From assembly GCA_963565915.1 (NCBI GenBank), contig OY751489.1, positions 248,001-312,000 of the forward strand: a DNA stretch of 64,000 nt. The letters run 5' to 3'. The notes under the pieces were generated by a model. That model searched no databases. It had not been told where the DNA came from and saw only the letters and a list, made by a program, of their open reading frames with translations. The stretch is from Entoloma clypeatum (lineage: Eukaryota > Basidiomycota > Agaricomycetes > Agaricales > Entolomataceae). Position numbers and translations under genes: made by a program. This document shows positions 53,848 through 64,000 of the stretch, one piece after another (the first letter of the stretch is position 1; each line of letters opens with the position of its first letter).

Positions 53848-56800
53848 ATGCCAGAGTTTTCGAGGACCATAATCGCCCTTTCTCATGCAAAGCGAGCAGC
53901 GCTAGACCAGGTACGGTCTGCTTCACCACCACGTCGGGATGCACGACGTTGATGACCTATAGGGCGGTTTGCTATCAGGGAAGGATCCGACGGATGTCGA
54001 CGCAGCAGATCCGCTGCGTCTCTGGATCATCCAACTCGGTGAGTAGAGCGCGTTTAGGACGTGTCATTGTTTCTTCCTGACTGGGGGCGCCTCTATGGCA
54101 AGGAATCATCGTGGCGACGGCCAGTCTCCTCTCTCTGGCTCTGCAAAAAGTTCGACAACCGAAAGTTATTGCGGAGGTCTTGGGAGGGATTATTCTCGGT
54201 GCGTCCCGGCACGCTTAAGATTATTCAAACAAACTTTTAACGCATATATCCGCTAATTTGACGCATATATCCAACAATTTGACGCATATACCCAACGAAT
54301 CGTATATATCCGCTCACCCGCGCCACACATTCACCTCTCCAGGTCCCACAGCGTTCGGTTCGTAATGCTCTTCTCGACCTTTCAACATCCTTTCTAAAAG
54401 TAGATCTAGGTCGTATACCGGGCTTCACAAAACACATCTTCCCCGCATCATCCATCCCTTTCCTCAACCTCACAGCCAACATTGGCCTATGCCTCTTCCT
54501 CTTCCTCGTCGGTCTCGAAATCGACACGACCGTCATCAAGCGAAACGCGCGTCTCTCTGTCGCCATCTCCCTAGCAGGCATGATCTTGCCTTTTGGTATC
54601 GGCGCCGGTCTCTCCTACCCGATCTACAAGCAGTTCATATCGGAATCCATCAAGTTTACGCATTTCATGCTTTTTACTGGAGTCGCCTTCTCGATCACCG
54701 CATTCCCTGTGCTGTGCCGTATACTAACTGAGCTCAAACTGCTGGATACGACAGTGGGCATCATAGTTCTGTCGGCAGGTGTTGGTAACGACATTGGTAC
54801 GTGACTGCAAGTTTTGATCTCTATCCTTACGAATTTGGTCTTTCCTCAAGTCGGATGGACTCTCCTTGCGCTGAGCGTCGCTTTGGTTAACGCTGGGAAT
54901 GGTTTGACCGCCCTCTATATCTTGATTACTTGTGTCGGATGGACGTTGTTCCTGTTGTTCCCCGTCAAGATGGCGCTCCGATGGGTCGCTAGAAACACAG
55001 GCTCTAGTACGCATATATTCTACGTTCCCATCTCTTGGTGCTGACGATAATCAGTCGAGAGTGGCCCTACCGTGGTCTTCATGACAGTCACGATGTTATT
55101 GTTGTTCGGTTCCGCGTTCTTCACCGATGTCATTGGTGTGCATGCCATCTTCGGTGAGGGGTTCTCTATTTCCGTTTAAACTCGGCCAACCTTGTGGATG
55201 GATTAGGCGCTTTCGTGGCTGGAATCATTGTTCCTCGCGAGGGCAATTTGGCTATCGCATTGACAGAGAAACTGGAAGATTTTGTCGCGATCATCTTCCT
55301 TCCCTTGGTACGAACCTTTTCTTGACTTTAGTCCGGCTTCTGATGGCGGCTATCGTAGTATTTTACCCTTTCGGGACTATCTACCAATCTCGGTCTCTTG
55401 AATGATGGTAAGCACTTTATTGCACCACTCGCTTCTCTCTCATTTCGTCATCATAGGTATTACGTGGGGATACACCATCGCTATTATTGCCGCTGCTTTC
55501 TTTGGCAAGTTTGGCGGGTGTTTCTTTGCTGCAAGGTTTTTCGCAGGCTTTGATTCTCGGGAGGCGGCCGCTATTGGATCATTGATGAGTTGTAAAGGGT
55601 GAATGATTGAAGGAGCACTCGTTTTTAGACACTAATGCGCATATAATAGGTTGGTTGAGCTTATCGTTCTCAACGTTGGTCTGTCTGCAGGTATCCTAAC
55701 TCCCGTAAGCGTGACTTGCATCCATTTTGCTACGGTCTCTGATTCCCGTCTTCTAATAGCGTGTCTTTTCCATGTTCGTCCTCGAGGCCCTTACCCTCAC
55801 CTGCATGACCACTCCTCTCGTGACCCGATTTTACCCGCCCCATGTTCGCAAGCGCATCACCAGCACCGGAACACCGTTTGGAAACGTGCCGGACGACGAC
55901 GGCATGTACAAGGGAGAATCAGGGGAATCCACTACCAAACGGCGGTTCACCGTCGTCCTCGACAAACTCGAGCACCTTCCAGGTGCGATGGCGCTCTCGC
56001 AGCTCATCCACCCTCCCGTAGCTGCTCCTACCGCGAAAAAGCGGTTGTCGACCGAGAGCCGGCTTTCCGCCCGAGCGCGTGACCAGCCCCCGCAACGCCC
56101 GTTCGCGATTGAGTCGTTGAGACTGATCGAGCTCTCTGATCGCACGTCGGCGGTGATGAAATCCTCTCTGGTCGACTCTCTGCTGAAGACAGACCCTATT
56201 CTGGCTGTGTTCCGGATGTTTGGGCGGCTGAACGCGTTGCCGATTAGTCCTGCGATGGCCATTGTCCCGTATGACGATCTGGCGTGGACGGTCGTGGAGC
56301 ATGCGAGGGGATTTGGGGCGGATTTGGTGTTGGTGCCGTGGTTGCCTCCAAGTGTGGATAGGGATGGCGGGGCTGGGTTGGGCTTAGGGGTGCTTCCGGA
56401 GCAGCCACCGACGCCGATGAAGGTTAGCTCGAATAATCCGTTTGAGGCGTTATTCAGGCAGACGTCTGGTGCTGGAGGTGGCGGTGGCGGAGGTGGTTCG
56501 GGTGGATCGGCAAAATCGGCAGCAGTGATTCATTCACAGTTTGTGAGGGGGGTGTTTGCGCAGGCGAAGACGGACGTTGCGCTTTTTGTTGATCAGAGCG
56601 CGGGGGATGCTGATCCGGATGTGGGAACGGGGAGGCAGCATCTATTTCTGCCGTTCTTTGGAGGCCCGGATGACCGGCTTGCGCTGGAGTTTGTGGTGCA
56701 GGTGTGTGAGGGGAATGAGAGCGTGAGTGCGACGGCGTTGAGGATGGTGAAGAAGGAGGTGGAGATGGAGGAGCTTGATAGTGGGGAGGCGGTTGGGTCG

Positions 56801-57341
56801 CCGGGGAGAGCACATTTGGGGGCAGGGAGGGTGTTGGGTGATGAAGCGTTGAATGCGAATTTGATTACGGTTGCTTCTGTGGGTGTTTTTTTTTGTTTCT
56901 TTGGATGAGTATCCTAAAGGTGTCGCTTTGGCTTAGGCTAGGACGACTTCTGGTGTGCCAGACACGGTGTATGGTCAGCCGACCACGCATGTTCGGATGC
57001 AGAACGAGACGGCGGATAATATTGCGTGGGCACGGTACACGTCTTCGCAGGCGTGCTCCCGCATCGAGATCAGGGAGGTGCCGACTCCGATCCCGTTGCA
57101 CGCTGCGATCACGCAGGCGAGGGCGAGCGTGCAGGGGGAGACAAGGCTGCTTGTGGTAACTGGGCGGTCGAGGAGGCTGGCGGTGGAGAACCATGCGGGG
57201 GAGCTGAAGGAGCTGATGGAAGAATATGGGGGTGTGGGGTCGGAGGTGAGGAAGACGATTGGGGATGTGGCGGCTGCGTTTGTGGTTGCGAGATGTGGGG
57301 ATGGTGTTGTGGTGGTGCAGGCTGTGAGTGCGGCTGTGTAG
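53848..57341 (+). CDS. KHA1: K+/H+ antiporter of the CPA2 family, Kha1-like
   Basis: Monovalent cation/proton exchanger, in yeast located in Golgi/endosomal membranes and controlling pH and K+. Exon 1 is 53848-53910 (MPEFSRTIIALSHAKRAALDQ); exon 2 starts GGLLSGKDPTDV, as in Kha1 proteins. The transporter core follows in many short exons: VRQPKVIAEVLGGIILGPTAFG, RIPGFTKHIFP, LCLFLFLVGLEID, FSITAFPVLCRIL, VLSAGVGNDI/VGW, FFTDVIGVHAIFG, FVAGIIVPREGNLAI, LYFTLSGL-type residues and FGKFGGCFFAARF, about 12 helices. A long hydrophilic C-terminal part (55.77-56.88 kb and 56.94-57.34 kb) resembles a universal-stress-protein-like regulatory region. Stop at 57341. The transporter core shows no lesion. 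The second larger intron (about 54200-54345) holds a small minisatellite. Confidence 0.92.
54238..54315. repeat. Intronic minisatellite in the KHA1-like gene
   Basis: Three to four copies of a ~19-20 bp unit, TTTGACGCATATATCCAA with variants, within an intron of about 145 bp. Confidence 0.7.
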
Positions 57342-57847
57342 GGTTTGGGATTGAGTCATTTTGGATGAACTCGCCTCTTTGTATAACTATCGAGACCTCG
57401 AGCTCAAGCCCAGTGGAAAGAGGCTTCAAGGCTGGTGGACGTTACTGTATTCATAACGAATTCGTCTTGTTATAATTGACGGATGCACTTGACCATATTT
57501 CATACGTCAATAACCAATATGAGCATTCCTCCTCGTGCCACTGAACATGAGAGCGTAAAGTACCAACCTCACGGGTCATCGGTCGATCATCTAACTCACG
57601 TATCTATTCGGTACATTCACCGGAGCGCCATCATGCGGTAGGGTATATATTCATAATTCAGTCATAATGACGAGAATATTTGTGCGGGTTCACGGTCCCG
57701 GAAAATATTGGATAAGGTTATGAAGCTACCTCATTACTCCGCCGCATCACCGTATTAGTAGTACATGTCACTACAGTCTCGCGACTGTCAACGGATATCT
57801 CAGAACGAATTTCAAGAAAAAGAAAGGTGGCACTCACCCTCTCCAAA
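57342..57847. other. Convergent intergenic region
   Basis: No gene recognised; 3' ends of the antiporter (plus) and the peroxin (minus) face each other. Confidence 0.5.
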
Positions 57848-60137
57848 TCATTTGTCCCCAATACTGCCATCGTTTGACAACGACGACGACCCATCAAACC
57901 ACACCCTTCTCACCCACCGTCTCCTCCTTGTCACGCTCTCCGCGTCCGGGGTGCTCTGGGGTGCAGCCCATGTATCGTTTGTGTAAACCCACCCGGACCC
58001 ATCTACGCGACAATTAATATCAGAACAAAGGGATGACCAACGTGGATGGATCGTGCGTAAACCTGTGCATTCGACCCCTGCCCACTTCCCCAGTCGATCC
58101 TGCCTCCACCCCTCAGTCTTCACAAATGACCAGCCGGGTGTCAGGGAAAACGTGAGGTTGCTGCTGAAAAGAAAAAGTCAGCGTCAGAAATAGGCATATT
58201 TCCAAGCGTAACAAGACGACAGCACAAAAGAGAAACAAACCTGACATATCCTTCGCCGCCCGCACCATCTTCCTTCCCTCTCTCCACACGATCCTCGTGC
58301 CCTTCCTCATGCTCATCAGAGTGCGTATGCGAACCCCCACCGGCGATCTCATCACCGCCAACAACGATCTTGTCTTTCTCTTTCACGCCATCCTTCCTCC
58401 TCACACTCGCTCCTCTAGTTCCAGGCCCACTAGAAGGCTGAACACCACCCCATCCATCCCGTCCCCGCGTCCACCCCTTTCGTTCTCCCGGACGCAAATT
58501 TCCTTTGCTCCACGTCCCAGGTCCAAGGCCGGGTGCTGGCGAGGGGGCAGGTTGTACAGGCGTCACAGTCCCTTGCATGACAGTCGGCAACAAAGCCTGT
58601 GACAGGGAAAACCTTCTCAGAGCCGCGTACGGTGCCGGAGACGCTGGAGGTGCCGGAGAGCTGCTCAGCGGGGTAGAGTACGTGGTCGTCGTCGTGCTTG
58701 TGCCGGAGGTGGTGTTGGTTGTGGTGGCGGTGCTGTCCATGGCTGCCACGACATGGTTGAGATTGGGGTTGACCATATCGAAACTGGTGGTTCGCCGAGG
58801 TCCGGATGTGCCAGGAGCTCGCACAAACCTCTGGTTCTCCCATAACTCTACTTCCCTCATCTCGGAGCGCCAGCATCGGTCGTCGAGCCTGTCGTCGTCT
58901 AGAAAACGCTCTAGCAGTGTCAGGATCTGGATCTTCTCCACTTCTCCGAACTCTTCTTCCTCATTCTCCTGCCCCGGTTCTCTCCGTTTATGACTGCTCA
59001 GAGGTAACTTCCGAAGGATTGCAGAGCGGAAGTGGGCCCATCGGCGGCGGAAATTCATTTTTGTCTCCATGATGGTATCGAGAAGATACTGGCCCGTCCA
59101 TATCCAAAGATCCGTGTTCTGCGAGACTTGAAGGAGAACAGGTAGTATACGAGGGTGTGCAGCAAAGATTGGGAGAGCACCAGCGAGGAAGCAGACAAGG
59201 CGCGCGGGGAACAGGGGTGAGGAGACGAGGAACAGGAGGGGAGGTAGCGAGAGGATGAGGAACAGGAGGATGTAGGGCGGGTAGAGGGAAGGAGGCCGCG
59301 TGTTTGCGGCTTTGCTTGTCGGAACCATTGGAGACGATAGAGACGGGACGTGCGCTGGAGTTAGCACAAGATGGTGGGTGTAAGGTTGTATGAGGTCGTA
59401 TGTATCCGCACTGGATTTTCATGAGGTCGAGAGAAAGTGCGACGGAAGAGAGACGTACATGAATCCCATAAGGTTCTGTATGGCTTGTATATTCGCCTGC
59501 CAATTTACTGAATCCGGGGCTGGGGGATTTGGAGAGGGGGGTACTGTTGATGGCGCCTTGGGGTCTGGATATGGAAATGATGCAAGCAGAATTGCAATTA
59601 ATACTGCGTGTGGAAGGACGAATACCATCTGCGGAAAATGGCCTGTGCGTGTATCAGGAAGCGTTTAAACTGGCGCAAAGAAAAATTACAGATAAAAGCA
59701 TACGCCGCAATCCAGATGCTCGTCACTCTCCATCCGCGTCTCCAAAACAGGATCTCTTCCGCTCGGTCCTGGAGCCAAAATATTGGATCTACGCGCGCTA
59801 CGAACCGACGAAAGTTGGTTGACATCGTAGGCAGCGACAGCGGGTCGCGGCTCGTCAATAACAGTGATGTACCCTTGCTAGGCGAGTCTTTTGCATTCGG
59901 CTTGCTATCCAAACCGGGCAGCGTAGAAGACAGCAGCATCTGTGGTAAAAGAGAGAAAGCAGCATTCGCGGGTGACGTTGAACTCGGAGCAGGCGACGCC
60001 GGCGACGAGAACGGTGCAGGCGATGGGGACGGTGCTGGGAGTGATGTGAATATTCTTTTCGCCGGCTGGAGAGAAGCGGGCGGGCCCTGTAGACGTGTCG
60101 CAGTCAGAGGGATAGGGACATAGTTCATGCTCGCCAT
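57848..60137 (-). CDS. Peroxisomal membrane peroxin with dysferlin (DysF) domain, Pex28-32-like
   Basis: Integral membrane protein of the Pex24/Pex28-32 group, which in yeasts sets peroxisome number and ER-peroxisome contacts. Start chosen at the ATG at 60137 (MASMNYVPIPLTATRLQ), after which come a Pro/Ala/Ser-rich segment, FRRFVARVDPIFWLQDRAEEILFWRRGWRVTS and an adjacent hydrophobic stretch. Later exons give a hydrophobic block (PPYILLFLILSLPPLLFLV), then EKIQILTLLERFLDDDRLDDRCWR and the DysF start VELWENQRF. After a Ser/Thr/Gly-rich insert, the last exons give LTPGWSFVKTEGWRQD, a GSGWVYTNDTW block and the DysF end RRRRWVRRVWFD. Stop at 57848. About four to five introns; 650-700 residues. 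The large low-complexity insert between the two DysF halves (about 58.2-58.8 kb) is notable. Start and exon edges are approximate. Confidence 0.8.
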
Positions 60138-60475
60138 CGCGGGCGGCGGTGCAGCCTTGAGCTCGTCGTTGTCGTCGATGATGAAGGTCAGTAAATTCAC
60201 GTGATTTCCTTGATTCCGAGTTCGAGTTTACGAGAACTCGGTCTTTCCAGACCGCGCCCGCGTCGCTCAATCTATCGGAGTCTGAAATTGCTCGTCACGT
60301 GCCTTTCAGTTCGAGGCGCCAAACTTTTTGTCGCTCAATAGCGTTGTGTAAAAAACCCCTTGGGGGTGTAAATTACCGAGTACATGACTAGCTACGACAG
60401 AGGCCCAAAGGGGGGTGTTTTTTACCAGTAATTTACCTGTATGTATAATCACGTGACCCCCAAATGAGCGGATTT
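60138..60475. other. Intergenic; hairpin at the end of the hAT remnant
   Basis: No gene. An imperfect inverted repeat lies at about 60348-60425 (GTAAAAAACCCC..., then ...GGGGGGTGTTTTTTAC). It may be the terminal or subterminal repeat of the hAT element whose coding part starts at 60476. Confidence 0.4.
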
Positions 60476-61739
60476 CTACAGAAAGATGGCAGAAAAATCG
60501 TTGTCGTTCTCGTTCTCTACAGCCATCAGTGCCACCACACGGGTGGAAACTTCTCTCATAACCTCCGCCGGGCCATCCTCAGCCAATACACGAGCCAAAA
60601 TTTTCGAACGGAAGTTGACTATGGAGTCGAACTCGGCCTCGAGGGACTCATCCCGTTGAGGGTTTGGTGGCACTTTTTCGTTGAGCCACGAATCATCACG
60701 GTCTTCCTCGTCGGCGGGGTCAACGGTAGCACCTTGGATGTTCTTGATTTCACTATAATTGATGAGTTTTCCATAGGTTGGACCATTATGTGCCTACAAA
60801 GGTATGAGTTCACTTCCTCTTTGAAAATGACGACACTTACTTTCTTCTCAGTTTGATGAAATTGACGAATCTGAGTCATTGCTGTCATGGATGCTATGGA
60901 CAAGCGAGCATGGAGGGGTGGGGTCAACCAAGTAAATGTCGAAACAGTTCGTTCTTCGGGCATGGAGTTGGCTCGTATCGCAAAGAGCTTGATTGCAAGG
61001 GACTATAAACCAAGGTATTAGACCCATATTAATCAAAGATTATAATCATAACTTACCGGAAGTATGAGGGAAAAATCAACGCCGACGAGAGACTTCCAGT
61101 AAGCCAGCACATTGTGGGCTTCAGTGGAAGGGGGTTGGTTGTAAGGGTACTGGCTGCGTGCATACTTCGCGAGCTCTGCAACAAGCTGTTGTTTGAAGGC
61201 CTTACCCCTACCTTTCCAGCTCATGAGTTCTGGTTTATGACCATGGTAAATTTCCTTCTCCGCAATCATAACAAGATAGTTGGCGACGTTCGTGAAGACT
61301 TTTCTGTGTCGGATACCAGTGAAGTCGATACCTTGGTCTCGTACAGGGTCCAAGATATAGCCAGTATCGTCATTCTTGAATAAATCTGAGGCAAGATATG
61401 CTAAAGAGTAATAGTGTGAAATTAATGGACATATGTGTTGCAATACTGCCACGTACCAGGATCAAGATAGGTGGCTGTGAGATAAGCACCTGCAGCTGAC
61501 GACAATCGGCCACCATCCACGAAGAGCTGTGCATGCCGGTGGTTGAGGATTGCTATGACCTCTTCCCTGACGTCGTTTGATATCTCATTCTGTTCGTCTC
61601 TCAGAGCATGCATCGTCTTTTGAAGGAACGCATGCCAATACACAAACACGTCACCAGCTGTCGCTTCGTTGGCCTCGAGACAAGTGAGTGCATGAAGAGC
61701 AGGTAGTCCGATACTGATGAGCTTATGAAGATTGATTTT
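60476..61739 (-). pseudogene. hAT-family transposase, 5' part cut off by a copia insertion
   Basis: C-terminal part of a hAT (RNase H-fold) transposase, spliced. The first visible exon reads KINLHKLISIGLPALHALTCLEA and AAGAYLTATYLDPG. The next contains YLASDLFKNDDTGYIL, GIRHRKVFTNVANYLVMIAE and the dimerisation-region start NVLAYWKSLVGVDFSLILP, then SLAIKLFAIRANSMPEERTVS (the SERxFS-like block), and a last exon ending at TAG at 60476-60478. The exons I can join are in frame with proper splice sites. The upstream half, including the catalytic core, is missing: homology stops exactly at 61739, where a Ty1/copia LTR starts. The rest may continue beyond the 3' end of that element, outside the window. 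Confidence 0.75.
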
Positions 61740-62045
61740 TGTTGAAACTTTTCCCATCACGTAGATTAGATTAGATTAGATTACATCACGTGACCTTTAC
61801 ATATCTTCATTACATACTTGTTTGGTTGGTACAAACAGTAGTATGGTATATAAGACCAGGAAACTGTCAATATCAATAAGTTGTCTCTTGACTCTTAACC
61901 AGCTCCATCGCTCTTACCAGCCTCAACCGCTCTCACCAGCCTTACCCCTCCAAACCATGTAAGTAATCATAGTATCGTAGAGTACTTCCACTGTAGCTAT
62001 GTTGCTCAGTACACCTGTGGCTAGCGCCCAGGTGGAACTTCAACA
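61740..62045 (+). repeat. Copia 5' LTR, 306 bp
   Basis: Begins TGTTGAA and ends TTCAACA, a perfect 7-bp inverted terminal pair of TG..CA type. It contains a (GATTA)n patch and a TATA box. The boundary is set by these ends together with the adjacent primer site; the 3' LTR needed for proof is outside the window. Confidence 0.75.
61847..61853 (+). promoter_or_regulatory. TATA box in the copia LTR
   Basis: TATATAA about 190 bp before the LTR 3' edge, followed by C/T-rich repeats (CTCTTACCAGCCTCAACCG), plausible as the U3/R region. Confidence 0.45.
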
Positions 62046-62058
62046 GGTTATGGGCCCC
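62046..62058 (+). other. Primer-binding site, probably initiator tRNA-Met half
   Basis: GGTTATGGGCCCC starts at the first base after the LTR. It is close to the complement of the anticodon arm of initiator tRNA-Met (GGGCTCATAACC), as used by copia-type elements that prime from a cleaved tRNA. tRNA sequence is from general knowledge. Confidence 0.5.
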
Positions 62059-62407
62059 GGATAGCAGAGGGACTTGGGAAACGCTGGCAACAGCGAGTAC
62101 CTGCCCACTCTACCCTGGTTGGCAAGGAACCGATCGAAAGATCTAGGTTCTGAGTCTTACTTCTTCACAAATGAACCTGGGAACGTCATTACGACAAGTA
62201 CCTGTCATGAGACATCCCTAAGGGGATTGACCTAGTACACTCCATGTGGAAACGTTGATCACACCTTATACGTTTCTGACATATAAAGGGTTTTCCCGTG
62301 ACCGCTATTCCTAAAGGGAATATGTCATAAGGAATCATTTAATTGTTTTCTTGAATCATATTCATAACACATCACTGATTGGGAACCCTTTTTTAGATTC
62401 ATCTAAA
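62059..62407 (+). other. Copia leader (5' UTR)
   Basis: About 350 bp between the primer site and the gag ATG with no coding content; likely holds the packaging signal. Confidence 0.5.
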
Positions 62408-64000
62408 ATGTCTACCTCTCGTTCTGCCCTCGACATCATCACCCCCTTCGACGGTATCGACTACCAGAGCTGGGCTGAAAAAATGAAGTCTTACCTCCTC
62501 CATCAAGGAGTTTGGCGCATCGTCTCTGGCGACATCACCTGTCCCGTGATCGCTGACTTCACCACCATGGTCTCCACCCCTGGGGCCACTGCTGCTGCTC
62601 CCCCTGTGTTGACTACCACGGTCGACCAGCCCGGCTTCCGTAAGGAAGAAAAAGCCTGGGTCAGGGACAACGACGTAGCTCTCGGGGCGATACGCCTGAA
62701 GGTCTCTGAGGCGATCAGACGCCACATCAAGGACAGCACCTCGGCACTTGACGCGTGGAAGGCGCTAAAAGATAACTACTCCAAGGTATCCCCGGCTGTC
62801 ATCTTCGGCGACTTCAAGGCCGCCGCCACCTACAAACTCTCTGGACGCGATCCCGTGCCTGAGATTGAACGCCTGGGGTCTCTTTTCGCCCGGCTCGCTG
62901 ATTCGAACTTTGACATCCCTGATCTAATGCAGGCAATGATCCTGGCCAATGCAATTCCCGACGCCTGGTCGTCACTCTCCACCGCCCTTTTCCAGGTCTA
63001 CGACGCCGACGATTTCACCTACAAGGCCGTCGCCGACAGCATCATATCGGAGTACAGGCGCAAATATGCAATTGGGTCTACTCGGGCGTCCAACGAGCAG
63101 GCCCGGAAAATTTCCAGGACAAAACGCAAGGGGCAGGACCCCAAATGGGAAAAGCAGCAAAAGCTGAGTACCTCGCAGAACGACGCTGACGAGCAGCCTA
63201 ACTCGACCGACCATAGTACCGCTTCTGAAAAGAAGAAGGGAAAAGGACGCTGGCGCAATCAGAAGAAAAATGCCAACACTGCGGACAACATGTCCAAACA
63301 TATGGAGGAAACGGTTGAGTTTGTTGCTCCCGCCATCCACTTCCCTCCTCTTCCGGCACCGTCCTTCACCACCGTCACTGGTCGCGGGAAAACGACAAGT
63401 ACCACCCAGCCCGATTCCGCAAGAATGCAGTCGCTCCTGCAGCGTATGAACCCGCCTCCTTCCCAGTACACTGGACTTCCATCTGGAAAACCGTCCATGT
63501 GGAAAAAGAACGACCATGTTCGCAAACTCGCGCGCGGCATTGGTGCTCGCCCCTCAGGGTCAAACCTTCGCATTCTGGATACGATTATCCCAGAAGAAGA
63601 CGAAAGACCATCCAAGCAGCGTCGAGTTACTCCGCCGCTGGACCAAACCCTTAGGATGATGGACATAGACCATCAGAGCGAGCGTATGGGGCCGGATCAA
63701 TTCGAAGATGGGCTTATTGAACTTGACGGTTCGTCATCTCCCTCTCCTGAATCTGACCAATTAAGGAAAGCTAATAACACCTCCTTTCAGACATGTAAAA
63801 TATTAGCTAGTACTAGTGCAGAATGTATGGATCATATTGACAGCGATCTATATAAAAAATATACAAAGCACTTTGCGTCATGCACACACTGTAAGGAGAA
63901 AGAACGCGCACAATGGATCTTAGACTCCGGTGCCTCGTTACACTTTACCCATGAGTTCAAGGACTTTGCGTACTACAGGCCTCTCAAGGCTAAGCGATTT
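62408..64000 (+). CDS. Copia gag-pol polyprotein, partial
   Basis: Open frame of 531 codons from the ATG at 62408 to the window edge, no stop. The gag part starts MSTSRSALDIITPFDGIDYQ and has the copia-type capsid region W..MKSYLLHQGVWRIV, KAWVRDNDVALGAIRLKVS and W..LKDNYSKVS. It is followed by a long Lys/Ser/Pro-rich linker (residues ~220-490). The aspartic protease begins at WILDSGASLHFTHEF (residues ~503-517, active-site DSGAS). A canonical CX2CX4HX4C zinc knuckle, normally found between capsid and protease, is not seen; only an isolated CTHC pair precedes the protease. Integrase, RT and RNase H should follow outside the window. Confidence 0.9.
   Translation, partial: MSTSRSALDIITPFDGIDYQSWAEKMKSYLLHQGVWRIVSGDITCPVIADFTTMVSTPGATAAAPPVLTTTVDQPGFRKEEKAWVRDNDVALGAIRLKVSEAIRRHIKDSTSALDAWKALKDNYSKVSPAVIFGDFKAAATYKLSGRDPVPEIERLGSLFARLADSNFDIPDLMQAMILANAIPDAWSSLSTALFQVYDADDFTYKAVADSIISEYRRKYAIGSTRASNEQARKISRTKRKGQDPKWEKQQKLSTSQNDADEQPNSTDHSTASEKKKGKGRWRNQKKNANTADNMSKHMEETVEFVAPAIHFPPLPAPSFTTVTGRGKTTSTTQPDSARMQSLLQRMNPPPSQYTGLPSGKPSMWKKNDHVRKLARGIGARPSGSNLRILDTIIPEEDERPSKQRRVTPPLDQTLRMMDIDHQSERMGPDQFEDGLIELDGSSSPSPESDQLRKANNTSFQTCKILASTSAECMDHIDSDLYKKYTKHFASCTHCKEKERAQWILDSGASLHFTHEFKDFAYYRPLKAKRF

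Larger units (their letters stand above)
61740..64000 (+). mobile_element. Ty1/copia retrotransposon, 5' part (runs off the window)
   Basis: 5' LTR, tRNA primer site, 350-bp leader and the beginning of an uninterrupted gag-pol frame. Inserted into a hAT transposase gene. The 5 bases before the LTR are ATTTT and should recur after the 3' LTR. No lesion is visible in the part present, so the copy may be recent. Confidence 0.85.

Noticed and set aside
61760..61785. (GATTA)n run as telomere-like repeat
   Set aside because: It is short, differs from the TTAGGG unit of basidiomycetes and lies inside the copia LTR.

Overview
The window looks like nuclear DNA of a mushroom-forming basidiomycete (Agaricomycetes). 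It has dense introns of 50-70 bp with GT..AG ends and families typical of that group: a C2/NACHT/WD40 NLR-like protein, MYND-finger proteins, a Plavaka DNA transposon with a DUF6532 gene, and a chromodomain Ty3/gypsy retrotransposon. There is one 200-N assembly gap (3662-3861). No annotation or database was available. Domain names come from recognising motifs in translations made by eye.

Layout. 1-8.3 kb is gene-poor, with no gene I can defend beyond one weak two-exon candidate. 8.37-13.9 kb holds a nine-exon NLR-like gene: a C2-like N-terminus, a NACHT NTPase and 14 WD40 repeats. 14-16.5 kb is noncoding and repeat-rich.

16.5-36.9 kb is a nested transposon block. A 5'-truncated LINE (minus strand, poly-A tail, 14-bp target duplication) landed in a diverged tandem repeat. 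It was later broken by a solo LTR (TSD AAAGG), by a 7-kb chromodomain gypsy element (TSD CCGAT) that carries a second solo LTR of the same family as the first (TSD ACGAG), and by a ~10.6-kb Plavaka-type DNA transposon with an apparently intact transposase. 37.3-38.8 kb is a foldback element with 26-bp terminal inverted repeats and a near-perfect internal hairpin.

39.1-60.1 kb is ordinary gene-dense euchromatin. In order: a CRAL-TRIO/RhoGAP protein (minus), a MYND protein (plus, divergent with the RhoGAP gene across 115 bp), an acyl-CoA synthetase/4CL-like ligase (plus), a Derlin with a p97-binding tail (minus), a small membrane protein (plus), a single-pass membrane protein with a cytoplasmic SH3 domain (plus), a KHA1-type K+/H+ antiporter (plus) and a dysferlin-domain peroxisomal peroxin (minus). 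These are housekeeping and signalling functions (Rho/polarity, ER-associated degradation, endosomal cation exchange, peroxisome number). I see no shared pathway or gene cluster.

60.5-64 kb is transposon again: the 3' part of a hAT transposase gene, cut at 61739 by a Ty1/copia element whose gag-pol frame is open to the window edge.

The best candidates for new biology are the structure and history of the nested block (including a LINE whose two halves overlap and so cannot be one simply split copy), the non-transposase genes inside the Plavaka element, the clustered C-to-T nonsense changes in a young gypsy element, and the NLR gene whose base composition changes abruptly between its N-terminal region and its NACHT/WD40 core.
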